Below, one piece after another: positions 32,142-41,508 of a stretch of 64,000 bases of DNA. Every line of letters starts with the position of its first letter. The first letter of the stretch is position 1. This stretch comes from an uncultured Lachnospiraceae bacterium. Its GTDB lineage: Bacteria > Bacillota > Clostridia > Lachnospirales > Lachnospiraceae. The position numbers and the translations under genes were made by a program. The notes beneath the pieces were generated by a model that worked only from the letters and a program-made list of their open reading frames with translations, made no database searches and was not told the origin of the DNA. Location of the stretch: NCBI GenBank assembly GCA_934339365.1, contig CAKRHW010000003.1, positions 62,001 through 126,000 of the forward strand, in the 5' to 3' direction.

Positions 32142-33221
32142 TTAGTTCCTTTCTATTTCTCTTTTTGGAATTGTAATAAAAAGCCGATATCCATGATTGG
32201 TGTTAATTGTCAAATTACCACCAAGTTCATTGATTCGCTCCCGGATGTTAGTTGTTCCCATTCCGGTACTTTTTCTATTTATCTTTTGATTGGTTCCATT
32301 ATCTTTAATCACTAACTGATAGAGTCCTGGGAGCTCATTTAATGTGATTGATACATGGGTAGCATTTGAATGTTTCATAACATTTGCTAAAGATTCTTTT
32401 ACGATAAAAATGACAGAGTATTTTGCTTTGACAGGTAATTCTGTTGAAACATTATAATTAAATGCAATGGGACAAAAATCAAAATCATGAATAATTCCAT
32501 TAATCTTTAATTCTAGGTCTAAGGAATCTTCATGAAGATTATGGATGCTTGCACGAATACTGTCCATACCGGTAGAAAGCGTATCTTTTATATTGGTAAG
32601 AGATTCCCGGGTTGCTTCATCTTTTGTAATTGCTAACAGAGCTCCAATCTGCAAAATGGAACTAGAGAGCAAATGTCCAACAGTATCATGAATTTCTCTT
32701 GCAATACGATTTCGTTCGTTCAAAGTGGCATTATTGATTTCGTATTCCTGCCGTTCTAATAAATCTCTGTTTTTTATATTTAATTTCTCGCTAGACTCAA
32801 TGAAATGGTCACGCATATTGTATAAGTCCTTCCGGGCATCCGTAAGAGCTTTATAACGACTTTTCAGAAGTATGACTAAAAATGTTACAATCAGTAAATT
32901 AATGACTACAGTCAGATTTAATTCGCTCCATTTTAAATATATAATTGGAAGTGCCACAAAAGAAACACTCATGTAAGATTCACAACATAAGTCATAACAC
33001 AATAGAGGTGTGAAATACAGTGTCTCCGGGAAAAAATAGCAGAGAGTCAGAAAAAATAAGTAAAAAATAATTGTTGTATAGGATTCATCAAACAAGCTAA
33101 TAAAAGAACTGATTGTAAGTGCAAATGCAATTGGAACAATCGAGTAGGGATTGATTCCGATTGAAAGATAGAATACCAGACAACAAATAAATATAATTAA
33201 TTTATCTATAAGCTTTCCCAT
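32142..33221 (-). CDS. NarL-type sensor histidine kinase (HisKA_3)
   Basis: A 359-aa membrane kinase. The first about 120 residues hold five hydrophobic segments with very short loops, so the signal is probably sensed in or at the membrane, as in DesK/LiaS-like kinases. A coiled-coil stretch follows. The H-box is NRIAREIHDTVGHLLSSSI, the N-box is KESLANVMKHSNATHVSI, and the end has GMGTTNIRERINELGG. The D-box reads DNGTN rather than DNGxG, a mild deviation. The ATG at 33221 follows a leader from the promoter near 33349. Confidence 0.9.
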   Translation of the reverse strand: MGKLIDKLIIFICCLVFYLSIGINPYSIVPIAFALTISSFISLFDESYTTIIFYLFFLTLCYFFPETLYFTPLLCYDLCCESYMSVSFVALPIIYLKWSELNLTVVINLLIVTFLVILLKSRYKALTDARKDLYNMRDHFIESSEKLNIKNRDLLERQEYEINNATLNERNRIAREIHDTVGHLLSSSILQIGALLAITKDEATRESLTNIKDTLSTGMDSIRASIHNLHEDSLDLELKINGIIHDFDFCPIAFNYNVSTELPVKAKYSVIFIVKESLANVMKHSNATHVSITLNELPGLYQLVIKDNGTNQKINRKSTGMGTTNIRERINELGGNLTINTNHGYRLFITIPKREIERN

Positions 33222-33249
33222 AAAGTGATGTCTTCTTTCTTAAGCGTAT

Positions 33250-33305
33250 TCAGATGCTGATAGATATGGAATCTGCATAAGAACAGATAAAATCAGATGC
33301 ATCTT
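33250..33305. repeat. Repeated TCAGATGC elements in the kinase leader
   Basis: TCAGATGC occurs at 33250-33257 and 33293-33300; the second is part of the palindrome AGATGCATCT (33296-33305). An ATCTGCAT lies between. These could be binding sites or RNA structure in the kinase 5' leader; no function can be assigned. Confidence 0.35.
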
Positions 33306-33320
33306 TTTATTTTCTTACAT

Positions 33321-33349
33321 ATTTTAACATACAACAAAATCTCCTGCAA
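33321..33349 (-). promoter_or_regulatory. Promoter of the two-component operon
   Basis: Minus strand: TTGCAG (33349-33344), 17 bp, TAAAAT (33326-33321). Confidence 0.55.
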
Positions 33350-33438
33350 CTATTGGCTGATACAAATCTGATTCGAAATGAGAACAAAAGAAAATGTAAA
33401 GATAAAAGAGTGACAAGAGTGGGAATTAAAAAACAGTA

Positions 33439-33467
33439 TTGTGAAATAAATGGATAAGGTATAAAAT
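33439..33467 (+). promoter_or_regulatory. Promoter of the ABC exporter operon
   Basis: TTGTGA (33439-33444), 17 bp, TAAAAT (33462-33467). It is divergent from the kinase promoter, about 90 bp away. Confidence 0.55.
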
Positions 33468-33496
33468 AGTAAAAAAGAATGAAAATGGAGGATGCT

Positions 33497-34438
33497 ATGG
33501 TCATAGACGTAGAGGGACTCGTAAAAAGGTATGAAGAACATGTAGCAGTGGACCATTTGAATCTGGAAGTAGAAGAAGGAGAGATTTTTGGTTTATTAGG
33601 GCCGGATGGTGCAGGAAAATCTACAACGATCAATTGTATTTTATCATTAATGAAATATGATAAGGGGTTTATCAAGCTGTTTGGACGATACATGTCAGAG
33701 ACAGCTTATGATTTAAAGGCACGAATAGGAGTTGCAATGCAGGATATTGCAATTTTTCGTGAAATTACAGTATATGATAATATTGATTTTTTCTGTGGAT
33801 TGTATGAGAGAAAGAAGAAAAAAAGAAAGGAATTAGTAGAACAGGCTTTGGAATTTACAGGACTTACTGAATTTCGAAAGTTATATCCTACGCAACTTAC
33901 AACAGGACTGCTTCAAAAATTAAATATCGCCTGTGGAATTGCACATCATCCGGAACTATTGATTTTAGATGAGCCTTTAACTGGTGTAGATTCAGAGAAC
34001 AGAGTTGATATTTTAAAAATCATAAAAAAACTAAATAAACAGGGAGTTACTATTTTTTTTGTCTCCCATAATGTAGAAGATGTTGAGAAAATATGCAGAA
34101 AGATTGCTCTTATCGATGAAGGGAAAATAATTGCAGAAGGAACAAAAGAAGAATTGAAAGCGATGATTAATATTCGTGAAAATATTACAATAGAGATTTT
34201 AGAAACCAGTCCAACAGACCTTGTAAGTCAAATGGAGGAATTACCTAATGTTCATTCGGCAGAATTAGAGGGAAATATTCTTCATGTAAAATCGCGGAAA
34301 GGAAAACATAATTTATCTTCTTTACTTTATTATTTTCAGGAACATAAGATTGCTATTGGTAATGTCTATTCAGAGGAACCAACATTAGGGGATGTATTTT
34401 TAGAGATGACAGGTAAGGAGTTGATGAATAATGGTTAA
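33497..34438 (+). CDS. ABC exporter ATP-binding protein with degenerate signature motif
   Basis: 313 aa, starting at ATG 33497 five bases after GGAGG; an ATG at 33479 would swallow that ribosome site. Walker A GPDGAGKST, Q-loop GVAMQDIAIF, Walker B LLILDEPLTGVD and H-loop VSHN are intact. The usual LSGGMKRRL signature reads LTTGLLQKL, so the two residues contacting ATP across the dimer are changed. The family (CcmA/NatA-like) powers ABC-2 exporters of drugs, peptides or lipids. It overlaps the first permease by 8 bases. Function is inferred from the divergent two-component system: export or detoxification under envelope stress. Confidence 0.9.
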   Translation: MVIDVEGLVKRYEEHVAVDHLNLEVEEGEIFGLLGPDGAGKSTTINCILSLMKYDKGFIKLFGRYMSETAYDLKARIGVAMQDIAIFREITVYDNIDFFCGLYERKKKKRKELVEQALEFTGLTEFRKLYPTQLTTGLLQKLNIACGIAHHPELLILDEPLTGVDSENRVDILKIIKKLNKQGVTIFFVSHNVEDVEKICRKIALIDEGKIIAEGTKEELKAMINIRENITIEILETSPTDLVSQMEELPNVHSAELEGNILHVKSRKGKHNLSSLLYYFQEHKIAIGNVYSEEPTLGDVFLEMTGKELMNNG

Positions 34439-35561
34439 AGAAACACTGGTATTAAAAGTAAAAATTCTTTTAAAAAACAAAGGTTTTTTGTTTCTGCTGT
34501 TATTATTTCCTATTATTCTGGCCACATTTTTTAAATTTAGTTTTTCTGATACGGCAAAAGGTGATTCCATGAAACCAATTTCCATTGCCGTAGTTGATAC
34601 AAGAGAAGAAAATAAGGGAAATCAGTCAACGATATGTAAAAAAATATATAAACAGGCATTATCAGAAGGAAAATTTCAGTGCAACTATTTAGAGTCGGGG
34701 AATGCAACAAATTTGTTAGAAAAAGGAGAAGTGTGTGCAGTTGTCACTTTAAATGAAGATGGAGCTGATTTAACGATTCGCGAGAATGGGCTAGAACAGA
34801 CATTAGTCAAGCAGTGTCTTGATGAAGCAAAACAGAAAATAAATATATTAAAACAACAAAAAAAGCTAACAGATACAAAAAAAATTGAGAAATTATGGAG
34901 CAATAAATCTTTTGAAAAAGAAGATATATTAACATCAAAATCGAATTTATTTGCAATATATCTTTATACTATTTTAGGGATGACTGCAATGTATGGTTCA
35001 CTGATTGGAGTAAGAGAAGTATTTGAAATAAAAAAAGAACAGTCAGATATTGCAAAAAGAATTTCTATGTCTAGTATTTCGATAAAAAAGATTTTTCTTA
35101 TAAGAATCGTCTGTGATGGAATTTTAGAAAGTTTTTGCATGATTCTCATTATTATCTATATGCATTTTGCACTGGCAGTAGATTTTGGAAAACAATATTT
35201 TATGATTGCATTTACGACATGGATTGCATCCTTTTGTGGTATTTTATTAGGGACATTTGCAGGTATTGTTTTAAAAACAAGTCAGAATATGAAAGCATAT
35301 ATTGTCATTGCTATTTCAACAATTCTTGCCTTTTTTTCAGGATTAACAGGGGAACAGATAAAATATCAGATTATGACAAAAGCACCTGTAATCAATCATT
35401 TGAATCCAGTTTCAGATATAGCGGATAGTTTTTATGCTTTATATTATTACCAGGGACATAAGGAATACTGGATTAATATTTTATGCCTGGCAATTTGGTC
35501 GCTACTTGCATTAACAGGGACTTTGTTTCTGATAAGGAGGAAAAAAGATGATAGGATTTAA
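34431..35561 (+). CDS. ABC-2 type exporter permease (first)
   Basis: A 376-aa membrane subunit. One N-terminal membrane helix (about 15-35) is followed by a large extracytoplasmic part (about 40-175, beginning ISIAVVDTREE) and then a group of five or six helices (about 185-370, including GMTAMYGSLIGVREVFEIKKEQSD split over the first turns). This is the ABC2_membrane_3 layout. The ATG lies inside the end of the ATPase gene, indicating coupled translation. It pairs with the following permease as a heterodimer. Confidence 0.85.
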   Translation: MVKETLVLKVKILLKNKGFLFLLLLFPIILATFFKFSFSDTAKGDSMKPISIAVVDTREENKGNQSTICKKIYKQALSEGKFQCNYLESGNATNLLEKGEVCAVVTLNEDGADLTIRENGLEQTLVKQCLDEAKQKINILKQQKKLTDTKKIEKLWSNKSFEKEDILTSKSNLFAIYLYTILGMTAMYGSLIGVREVFEIKKEQSDIAKRISMSSISIKKIFLIRIVCDGILESFCMILIIIYMHFALAVDFGKQYFMIAFTTWIASFCGILLGTFAGIVLKTSQNMKAYIVIAISTILAFFSGLTGEQIKYQIMTKAPVINHLNPVSDIADSFYALYYYQGHKEYWINILCLAIWSLLALTGTLFLIRRKKDDRI

Positions 35562-36711
35562 AACATTTTTTCGGGTCATAAAAAAGTATTTTCCTATGAT
35601 GTTGATTTATTTAGCTGTTTTTTTAATTATTGCATTAGCATATGAGACAACAAATGAGAAAGATAATGAACGTTTGAATACCCGGTATGAATCCCTGAAA
35701 GTAAGAGTTTCTGTGATTGATCACGATCAAAGTGAGTTGTCAAATGGTTTGAAACAGTATATAGATGAAAATAATATATTAGTCGACATAAAAGATAATA
35801 ATAAAGCAAAATTAGATGCAATCTATTATCGTGCTACAGATTATGTGTTAACGATACCAAAAGGATTTGCAGAAGATATGCAAGATAAAAAAAATCCAAA
35901 AGTAGAAAAAATTCATATCACAGATGCAGGAAATGCAGAATATATCGATCATTTCATCAATCAGTATTTAAGTACATATGAATATTTTCAGAGTGAAAAT
36001 GAAAATGTTCCTGCAGAAGAACTGATCAAAAAAACACAACAGGCTTTATCTGAAAAAACAAAGGTAACCGTTATGGAAGGAGAAACGGAAAGCCGGGGCA
36101 ATCGTTTTACCAATTTATTAAATTACGCTGCATATGCAATTTTAGTTATTACAATTATAATGGAAAGTATTGTTATTTCAAAGACAAGAGAAGATCATAT
36201 TTCACTGAGGATTAAAGTATCATCTGCGAAAAAAATAAAATTAGTTTTATCGCAGGTAATAGCTAATATCTTATTTGTGGTAGGGGTGGTTGCAGTTGCT
36301 TATGCGATTATTACATTAATCATTCCAAACGAGATGATGAGTCAGAAAGGAATTTTCTATATTCTAAATATGATTGGTTTAGGACTGACTGGCATTACAA
36401 TTGGATTTTTATGTGGATTATTTATCAGGTCTCTGAATCTGCAGAATGCAATTGCAAATGTGATTGCAATTGGCAGCTGCTTTTTATGTGGTATATTCGT
36501 TCCACAAAGCTGGCTGGGAGATAACATCAATAATATAGCAAGTCTGACAACGGTTTACTATTATGTGAAGACGAATACAGCATTAGCAAATATACAGAGC
36601 ATTACGAAAAATAACATGCAGGATGTCTTAAACTGGTTTGGAATGCAGGCATTATTTATGATTGCATTACTTGCAGTAGCATTATTAATATCAAAAACAA
36701 AAGAAAATTAA
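35548..36711 (+). CDS. ABC-2 type exporter permease (second)
   Basis: A 387-aa protein with the same architecture as its neighbour: an N-terminal helix (about 14-30), an extracytoplasmic domain (about 35-185, VRVSVIDHDQSELSNGL) and six C-terminal helices (about 190-385). The start overlaps the first permease by 14 bases, with AAGGAGG ahead. The conserved pseudo-loop LCGLFIRSLNLQNAIANV and the short proline-containing FVPQSWLG are typical of ABC-2 exporters. There is no terminator before the str promoter, which begins eight bases downstream. Confidence 0.85.
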   Translation: MIGFKTFFRVIKKYFPMMLIYLAVFLIIALAYETTNEKDNERLNTRYESLKVRVSVIDHDQSELSNGLKQYIDENNILVDIKDNNKAKLDAIYYRATDYVLTIPKGFAEDMQDKKNPKVEKIHITDAGNAEYIDHFINQYLSTYEYFQSENENVPAEELIKKTQQALSEKTKVTVMEGETESRGNRFTNLLNYAAYAILVITIIMESIVISKTREDHISLRIKVSSAKKIKLVLSQVIANILFVVGVVAVAYAIITLIIPNEMMSQKGIFYILNMIGLGLTGITIGFLCGLFIRSLNLQNAIANVIAIGSCFLCGIFVPQSWLGDNINNIASLTTVYYYVKTNTALANIQSITKNNMQDVLNWFGMQALFMIALLAVALLISKTKEN

Positions 36712-36718
36712 AAAGAAC

Positions 36719-36747
36719 TTGACAATATATGGGGTTGTCCATATAAT
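36719..36747 (+). promoter_or_regulatory. str operon promoter with dyad in the spacer
   Basis: A perfect TTGACA (36719-36724), 17 bp and TATAAT (36742-36747). The spacer holds the inverted repeat TATATGG (36726-36732) / CCATATA (36739-36745). Confidence 0.85.
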
Positions 36748-36839
36748 AATAAGAGTATGCGGTTATAGATAAGGCCGCATCATGAAATAGGGATTAGATC
36801 CTATTAAACAATTATTATAATCACAGGAGGTGAAACGGA

Positions 36840-37259
36840 ATGCCTACATTTAACCAGTTAGTTAGAAAAGGAAGACAAACAACAGAGAAGAAGTCAACTG
36901 CACCAGCACTTGGTAAGAGCTACAACTCTTTACGTAAGAAGACAAACAACACAGCTTCTCCACAGAAGAGAGGTGTTTGTACAGCAGTTAAGACAGCTAC
37001 TCCTAAGAAGCCTAACTCAGCTCTTAGAAAGATTGCCAGAGTTCGTTTATCTAACGGTATCGAAGTAACAAGCTATATTCCAGGTGAAGGACATAACTTA
37101 CAGGAGCATAGTGTTGTACTTGTTCGTGGTGGAAGAGTAAAGGATTTACCAGGTACAAGATACCATGTTGTTAGAGGTACACTTGATACAGCAGGTGTTG
37201 CTAACAGAAAACAGGCGCGTTCTAAGTACGGCGCTAAGAGACCTAAGGCCTCTAAGTAA
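36840..37259 (+). CDS. rpsL: 30S ribosomal protein S12
   Basis: A 139-aa decoding-centre protein. It has the streptomycin-site segment TPKKPNSALRKIARVRL and PGEGHNLQEHSVVLVRGGRVKDLPG, where resistance changes (K to R) usually arise; both lysines are wild type here. It is first in the operon, with AGGAGGTG ahead. A 198-bp gap to rpsG holds no gene. Confidence 0.98.
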   Translation: MPTFNQLVRKGRQTTEKKSTAPALGKSYNSLRKKTNNTASPQKRGVCTAVKTATPKKPNSALRKIARVRLSNGIEVTSYIPGEGHNLQEHSVVLVRGGRVKDLPGTRYHVVRGTLDTAGVANRKQARSKYGAKRPKASK

Positions 37260-37457
37260 TTTGATTCATTAAATCACAGGTTGAATGAAAGAGTGCCGGT
37301 TGAATATTTGTTTAGTAGGATATATAACGGATTGATACGATATATATTTACGGAAGAATATGTTTAAACCGAGCACGAACACAATGACATGTGAGTACCG
37401 ATGAATAATCGCAAACAGATTGATATCTGAATTTAAAATGATTAGGAGGGAAGTACC

Positions 37458-37928
37458 GTGCCACGTAAAGGACATACTCAACACAGAGAAGTATTAGCAG
37501 ATCCATTATACAATAACAAAGTGGTTACAAAGCTTATCAATAACATTATGTTAGATGGTAAGAGAGGTGTTGCTCAGAAAATTGTATATGGAGCATTTGA
37601 TAAGGTAGCAGCCAAGGCTGATAAGCCAGCATTGGAAGTATTTGAAGAAGCAATGAACAATGTTATGCCAGTTTTAGAAGTAAAGGCAAGACGTATCGGT
37701 GGAGCTACTTATCAGGTACCAATCGAAGTTAGACCTGAAAGAAGACAGGCATTAGCACTTCGTTGGTTAACAACTTATTCTCGTGCAAGAGGCGAGAAAA
37801 CAATGGAAGAAAGATTAGCAAATGAAATTCTTGATGCATCAAATAATACAGGTTCTTCAGTTAAGAAGAAAGAAGATATGCACAAGATGGCTGAGGCTAA
37901 TAAGGCTTTCGCACATTACAGATTCTAA
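37458..37928 (+). CDS. rpsG: 30S ribosomal protein S7
   Basis: 156 aa. It starts at GTG (MPRKGHTQHREVLADP), with GGAGGG ahead, and organises the 3' major domain of 16S rRNA at the E site. The 198-bp gap from rpsL contains no ORF. A weak TTGAAT / TATAAC pair at about 37300-37325 could be a minor promoter. Confidence 0.98.
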   Translation: MPRKGHTQHREVLADPLYNNKVVTKLINNIMLDGKRGVAQKIVYGAFDKVAAKADKPALEVFEEAMNNVMPVLEVKARRIGGATYQVPIEVRPERRQALALRWLTTYSRARGEKTMEERLANEILDASNNTGSSVKKKEDMHKMAEANKAFAHYRF

Positions 37929-38015
37929 AAACGTATGAGAAACACGCATGGCGGGTTTCTCATATGTTTACACTTAGATATAATCTAAAATAAAAAAATA
38001 AGGGAGGGAACAATC

Positions 38016-40133
38016 TTGGCAGGAAGAGAATATCCATTAGAGAGAACCAGAAACATTGGTATCATGGCACATATTGATGCTGGTAAGACAACTCTTACAG
38101 AGCGTATCTTATATTATACTGGTGTTAACTACAAGATTGGTGATACTCATGAAGGTACTGCAACAATGGACTGGATGGAGCAGGAACAGGAAAGAGGTAT
38201 CACAATTACTTCAGCAGCAACAACTTGTCACTGGACACCTCAAAAAGAGTGTAAAGCTGCACCAGGAGCAAAAGAATACCGTATTAACATTATTGATACA
38301 CCGGGACACGTTGATTTTACTGTAGAAGTAGAACGTTCATTACGTGTACTTGATGGTGCTGTTGGTGTATTTTGTGCTAAGGGTGGAGTTGAGCCACAGT
38401 CAGAGAACGTATGGCGTCAGGCTGATAAATACAATGTACCACGTATGGCTTTCATCAATAAGATGGACATTTTAGGTGCAGATTTTTACAATGCTGTAGA
38501 AATGATTAAGACAAGATTAGGTAAGAATCCTATCTGCGTTCAGTTACCAATTGGTAAGGAAGATGAATTTAAGGGAATTATCGACTTGTTCGAAATGCAG
38601 GCATATATTTACAACGATGAAAAAGGTGAAGACATTTCTATCGTTGCAATTCCTGATGATATGAAGGATGATGCAGAAATGTATCACAGTGAACTTGTTG
38701 AAAAGATTTGCGAATTAGATGATGATTTAATGATGGAATACCTTGAAGGAAATGAACCATCAGAAGCTGAATTAAAGAAAGCTTTAAGAGCAGGAACAAT
38801 TGCTGGTACTGCAATTCCTGTTTGCTGTGGTTCTGCTTACAGAAACAAGGGTGTTCAGAAGTTATTAGATGCAATTCTTGAATACATGCCAGCACCAACA
38901 GATATTCCAGCTATCGAAGGTGTTGATGAAGATGGAAATGATGTTGTAAGACATTCTTCAGATGAAGAGCCATTCTCAGCTTTAGCATTTAAGATTATGG
39001 CTGATCCATTTGTAGGTAAGTTAGCGTTCTTCAGAGTTTATTCAGGAACTATGAATTCTGGTTCTTATGTTTTAAATGCTACAAAGAATAAGAAAGAACG
39101 TGTTGGACGTATCTTATTAATGCATGCAAATAAGAGAGAAGAATTAGATAAGGTTTATTCAGGAGATATTGCAGCTGCTGTTGGATTTAAGTTTACAACA
39201 ACAGGTGATACAATCTGTGATGAACAGCATCCGGTTATCCTTGAGTCAATGGAATTCCCAGAGCCAGTTATTGAACTTGCTATTGAGCCAAAGACAAAGG
39301 ATGCACAGGGTAAGATGGGTGAAGCTTTAGCAAAGCTTGCTGAAGAAGATCCTACATTCAGAGCTCATACAGATCAGGAAACTGGTCAGACAATTATCGC
39401 AGGTATGGGTGAACTTCATCTTGAAATCATTGTAGACAGACTTTTACGTGAATTTAAGGTAGAAGCAAACGTTGGTGCACCTCAGGTAGCTTACAAGGAA
39501 ACATTTACAAAGTCTGTAGATGTTGATTCTAAGTATGCAAAACAGTCAGGTGGACGTGGACAGTATGGACATTGTAAGGTTCGTTTTGAGCCAATGGATC
39601 CAAATGCTGAAGAGACATTCAAATTCGAATCAGAAATCGTTGGTGGTGCTATTCCTAAGGAATATATTCCAGCAGTAGGAGAAGGTATTGAAGAAGCTGC
39701 TCAGTGCGGTATTATTGCCGGATTCCCTGTATTAGGTGTTAAGGCTGTTGTATACGATGGTTCTTATCATGAAGTCGATTCATCAGAAATGGCATTCCAT
39801 ATTGCAGGTTCTATGGCATTTAAGGATGCTATGGCAAAGGCTGATCCAGTTTTACTTGAGCCTATTATGAAGGTTGAAGTAACAATGCCAGAAGAGTACA
39901 TGGGAGATATCATTGGTGATATCAATGCTCGTCGTGGACGTATCGAAGGAATGGAAGATATCGGAGGAGGTAAGCAGGTTAATGCTTATGTACCACTTTC
40001 AGAAATGTTCGGATATTCAACAGACTTACGTTCAAGAACACAGGGACGTGGAAACTATTCTATGTTCTTTGATAAGTATGAGCCATGTCCAAAGTCAGTT
40101 CAGGAGAAAGTTGTTAATTCCAGAGCTAAATAA
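38016..40133 (+). CDS. fusA: Elongation factor G
   Basis: A 705-aa translocation GTPase. It starts at TTG (MAGREYPLERTRNIGIMAHIDAGKT), behind GGGAGG. G motifs: AHIDAGKTT, DTPGH and NKMD. Between switch I and DTPGH it has an extra stretch, HWTPQKECKAAPGAKEY, longer than in E. coli or Bacillus; I recall similar inserts in other Lachnospiraceae. Domains II-V are complete, ending at PKSVQEKVV. Confidence 0.98.
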   Translation: MAGREYPLERTRNIGIMAHIDAGKTTLTERILYYTGVNYKIGDTHEGTATMDWMEQEQERGITITSAATTCHWTPQKECKAAPGAKEYRINIIDTPGHVDFTVEVERSLRVLDGAVGVFCAKGGVEPQSENVWRQADKYNVPRMAFINKMDILGADFYNAVEMIKTRLGKNPICVQLPIGKEDEFKGIIDLFEMQAYIYNDEKGEDISIVAIPDDMKDDAEMYHSELVEKICELDDDLMMEYLEGNEPSEAELKKALRAGTIAGTAIPVCCGSAYRNKGVQKLLDAILEYMPAPTDIPAIEGVDEDGNDVVRHSSDEEPFSALAFKIMADPFVGKLAFFRVYSGTMNSGSYVLNATKNKKERVGRILLMHANKREELDKVYSGDIAAAVGFKFTTTGDTICDEQHPVILESMEFPEPVIELAIEPKTKDAQGKMGEALAKLAEEDPTFRAHTDQETGQTIIAGMGELHLEIIVDRLLREFKVEANVGAPQVAYKETFTKSVDVDSKYAKQSGGRGQYGHCKVRFEPMDPNAEETFKFESEIVGGAIPKEYIPAVGEGIEEAAQCGIIAGFPVLGVKAVVYDGSYHEVDSSEMAFHIAGSMAFKDAMAKADPVLLEPIMKVEVTMPEEYMGDIIGDINARRGRIEGMEDIGGGKQVNAYVPLSEMFGYSTDLRSRTQGRGNYSMFFDKYEPCPKSVQEKVVNSRAK

Positions 40134-40179
40134 TTGGATGGTTTCGTAAAATATCATAAATTATTATAAAAATTTAAAA

Positions 40180-40230
40180 ATAGGCTTGAAAAAGTAATGA
40201 TTATCAAATATAATCATTACTAGCCTATGT
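40180..40230 (+). promoter_or_regulatory. tuf promoter embedded in a large inverted repeat
   Basis: TTGAAA (40186-40191), 17 bp, TATAAT (40209-40214). The same DNA is a strong dyad: ATAGGCT / AGCCTAT outside and AGTAATGATTAT / ATAATCATTACT inside, with a TGAAAA bulge on one side. A smaller AACCC-AAG-GGGTT hairpin (about 40234-40246) follows in the new leader. Confidence 0.75.
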
Positions 40231-40286
40231 TAAAACCCAAGGGGTTATAGAATTTATTATTTCATATTTTTAAGGAGGAATTCAAA

Positions 40287-41480
40287 ATGGCTAAAGCTAA
40301 ATTTGAAAGAACAAAACCACATTGTAATATTGGTACAATCGGTCACGTAGATCATGGTAAAACAACTTTAACAGCTGCTATTACAAAAGTACTTGCTGCT
40401 AGAGTAGAAGGAAACACAGCTGAGAACTTTGAAGATATCGATAAGGCTCCAGAAGAAAGAGAAAGAGGTATCACAATTTCAACAGCTCACGTTGAGTACC
40501 AGACAGCTAAGAGACACTACGCACACGTTGACTGTCCAGGACATGCCGATTATGTAAAGAACATGATCACAGGTGCTGCTCAGATGGATGGAGCTATCCT
40601 TGTTGTAGCTGCTACTGACGGTGTTATGGCTCAGACAAAAGAGCACATCCTTCTTTCTCGTCAGGTAGGTGTACCTTACATCGTTGTATTCATGAACAAG
40701 TGTGATATGGTTGATGATGAAGAATTACTTGAATTAGTAGAGATGGATATCAGAGAATTATTAAATGAATATGAATTCCCTGGTGATGATACTCCAATTA
40801 TTCGTGGTTCTGCTCTTAAGGCTCTTGAAGATCCAAACAGCGAATGGGGAGACAAGATCATGGAACTTATGGACGCTGTTGATGAGTGGATTCCAGATCC
40901 TCAGAGAGATACAGATAAGCCATTCTTAATGCCAGTAGAAGATATCTTCACAATCACAGGACGTGGAACAGTTGCTACAGGTAGAGTAGAAAGAGGAACA
41001 CTTCACGTTAATGATGAAGTTGAAATCCTTGGTGTTCAGGAAGAAGTTCAGAAGACAGTTGTTACTGGAATCGAAATGTTCAGAAAGCTTCTTGATGAAG
41101 CTCAGGCTGGTGATAACATCGGTGCTCTTCTTCGTGGTATCCAGAGAACAGATATCGTTAGAGGACAGGTTATTGCTAAACCAGGTACAGTAACATGCCA
41201 CAAGAAGTTTACTGCTCAGGTTTACGTATTAACAAAGGATGAAGGTGGACGTCATACTCCTTTCTTCAACAACTATAGACCACAGTTCTACTTCAGAACA
41301 ACAGACGTTACAGGTGTTATCCAGTTACCAGAAGGTACAGAAATGTGCATGCCTGGAGATAACGTAGAAATGTCTGTAGAATTAATTCACCCAATCGCTA
41401 TGGAGCAGGGTCTTGGATTCGCTATTCGTGAAGGTGGACGTACAGTAGGATCAGGAAAGGTTGCTACAATCATTGAGTAA
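40287..41480 (+). CDS. tuf: Elongation factor Tu
   Basis: A 397-aa GTPase delivering aminoacyl-tRNA. G1 GHVDHGKT, G3 DCPGHADY, G4 NKCD; domain 2 GRGTVATGRVERG; C-terminal GRTVGSGKVATIIE. Codons are rich in those typical of highly expressed genes here (ggt, gct, aca). It has its own promoter in the 153-bp gap after fusA, and a strong terminator follows. Confidence 0.98.
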   Translation: MAKAKFERTKPHCNIGTIGHVDHGKTTLTAAITKVLAARVEGNTAENFEDIDKAPEERERGITISTAHVEYQTAKRHYAHVDCPGHADYVKNMITGAAQMDGAILVVAATDGVMAQTKEHILLSRQVGVPYIVVFMNKCDMVDDEELLELVEMDIRELLNEYEFPGDDTPIIRGSALKALEDPNSEWGDKIMELMDAVDEWIPDPQRDTDKPFLMPVEDIFTITGRGTVATGRVERGTLHVNDEVEILGVQEEVQKTVVTGIEMFRKLLDEAQAGDNIGALLRGIQRTDIVRGQVIAKPGTVTCHKKFTAQVYVLTKDEGGRHTPFFNNYRPQFYFRTTDVTGVIQLPEGTEMCMPGDNVEMSVELIHPIAMEQGLGFAIREGGRTVGSGKVATIIE

Positions 41481-41508
41481 TTATTAGATTATTCGTGTAA
41501 TCTTATTT

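Noticed and set aside
33307..33693. Minus-strand frames across the kinase-ABC intergenic region
   Set aside because: They run through both promoters and antisense to the ABC ATPase; no plausible protein.
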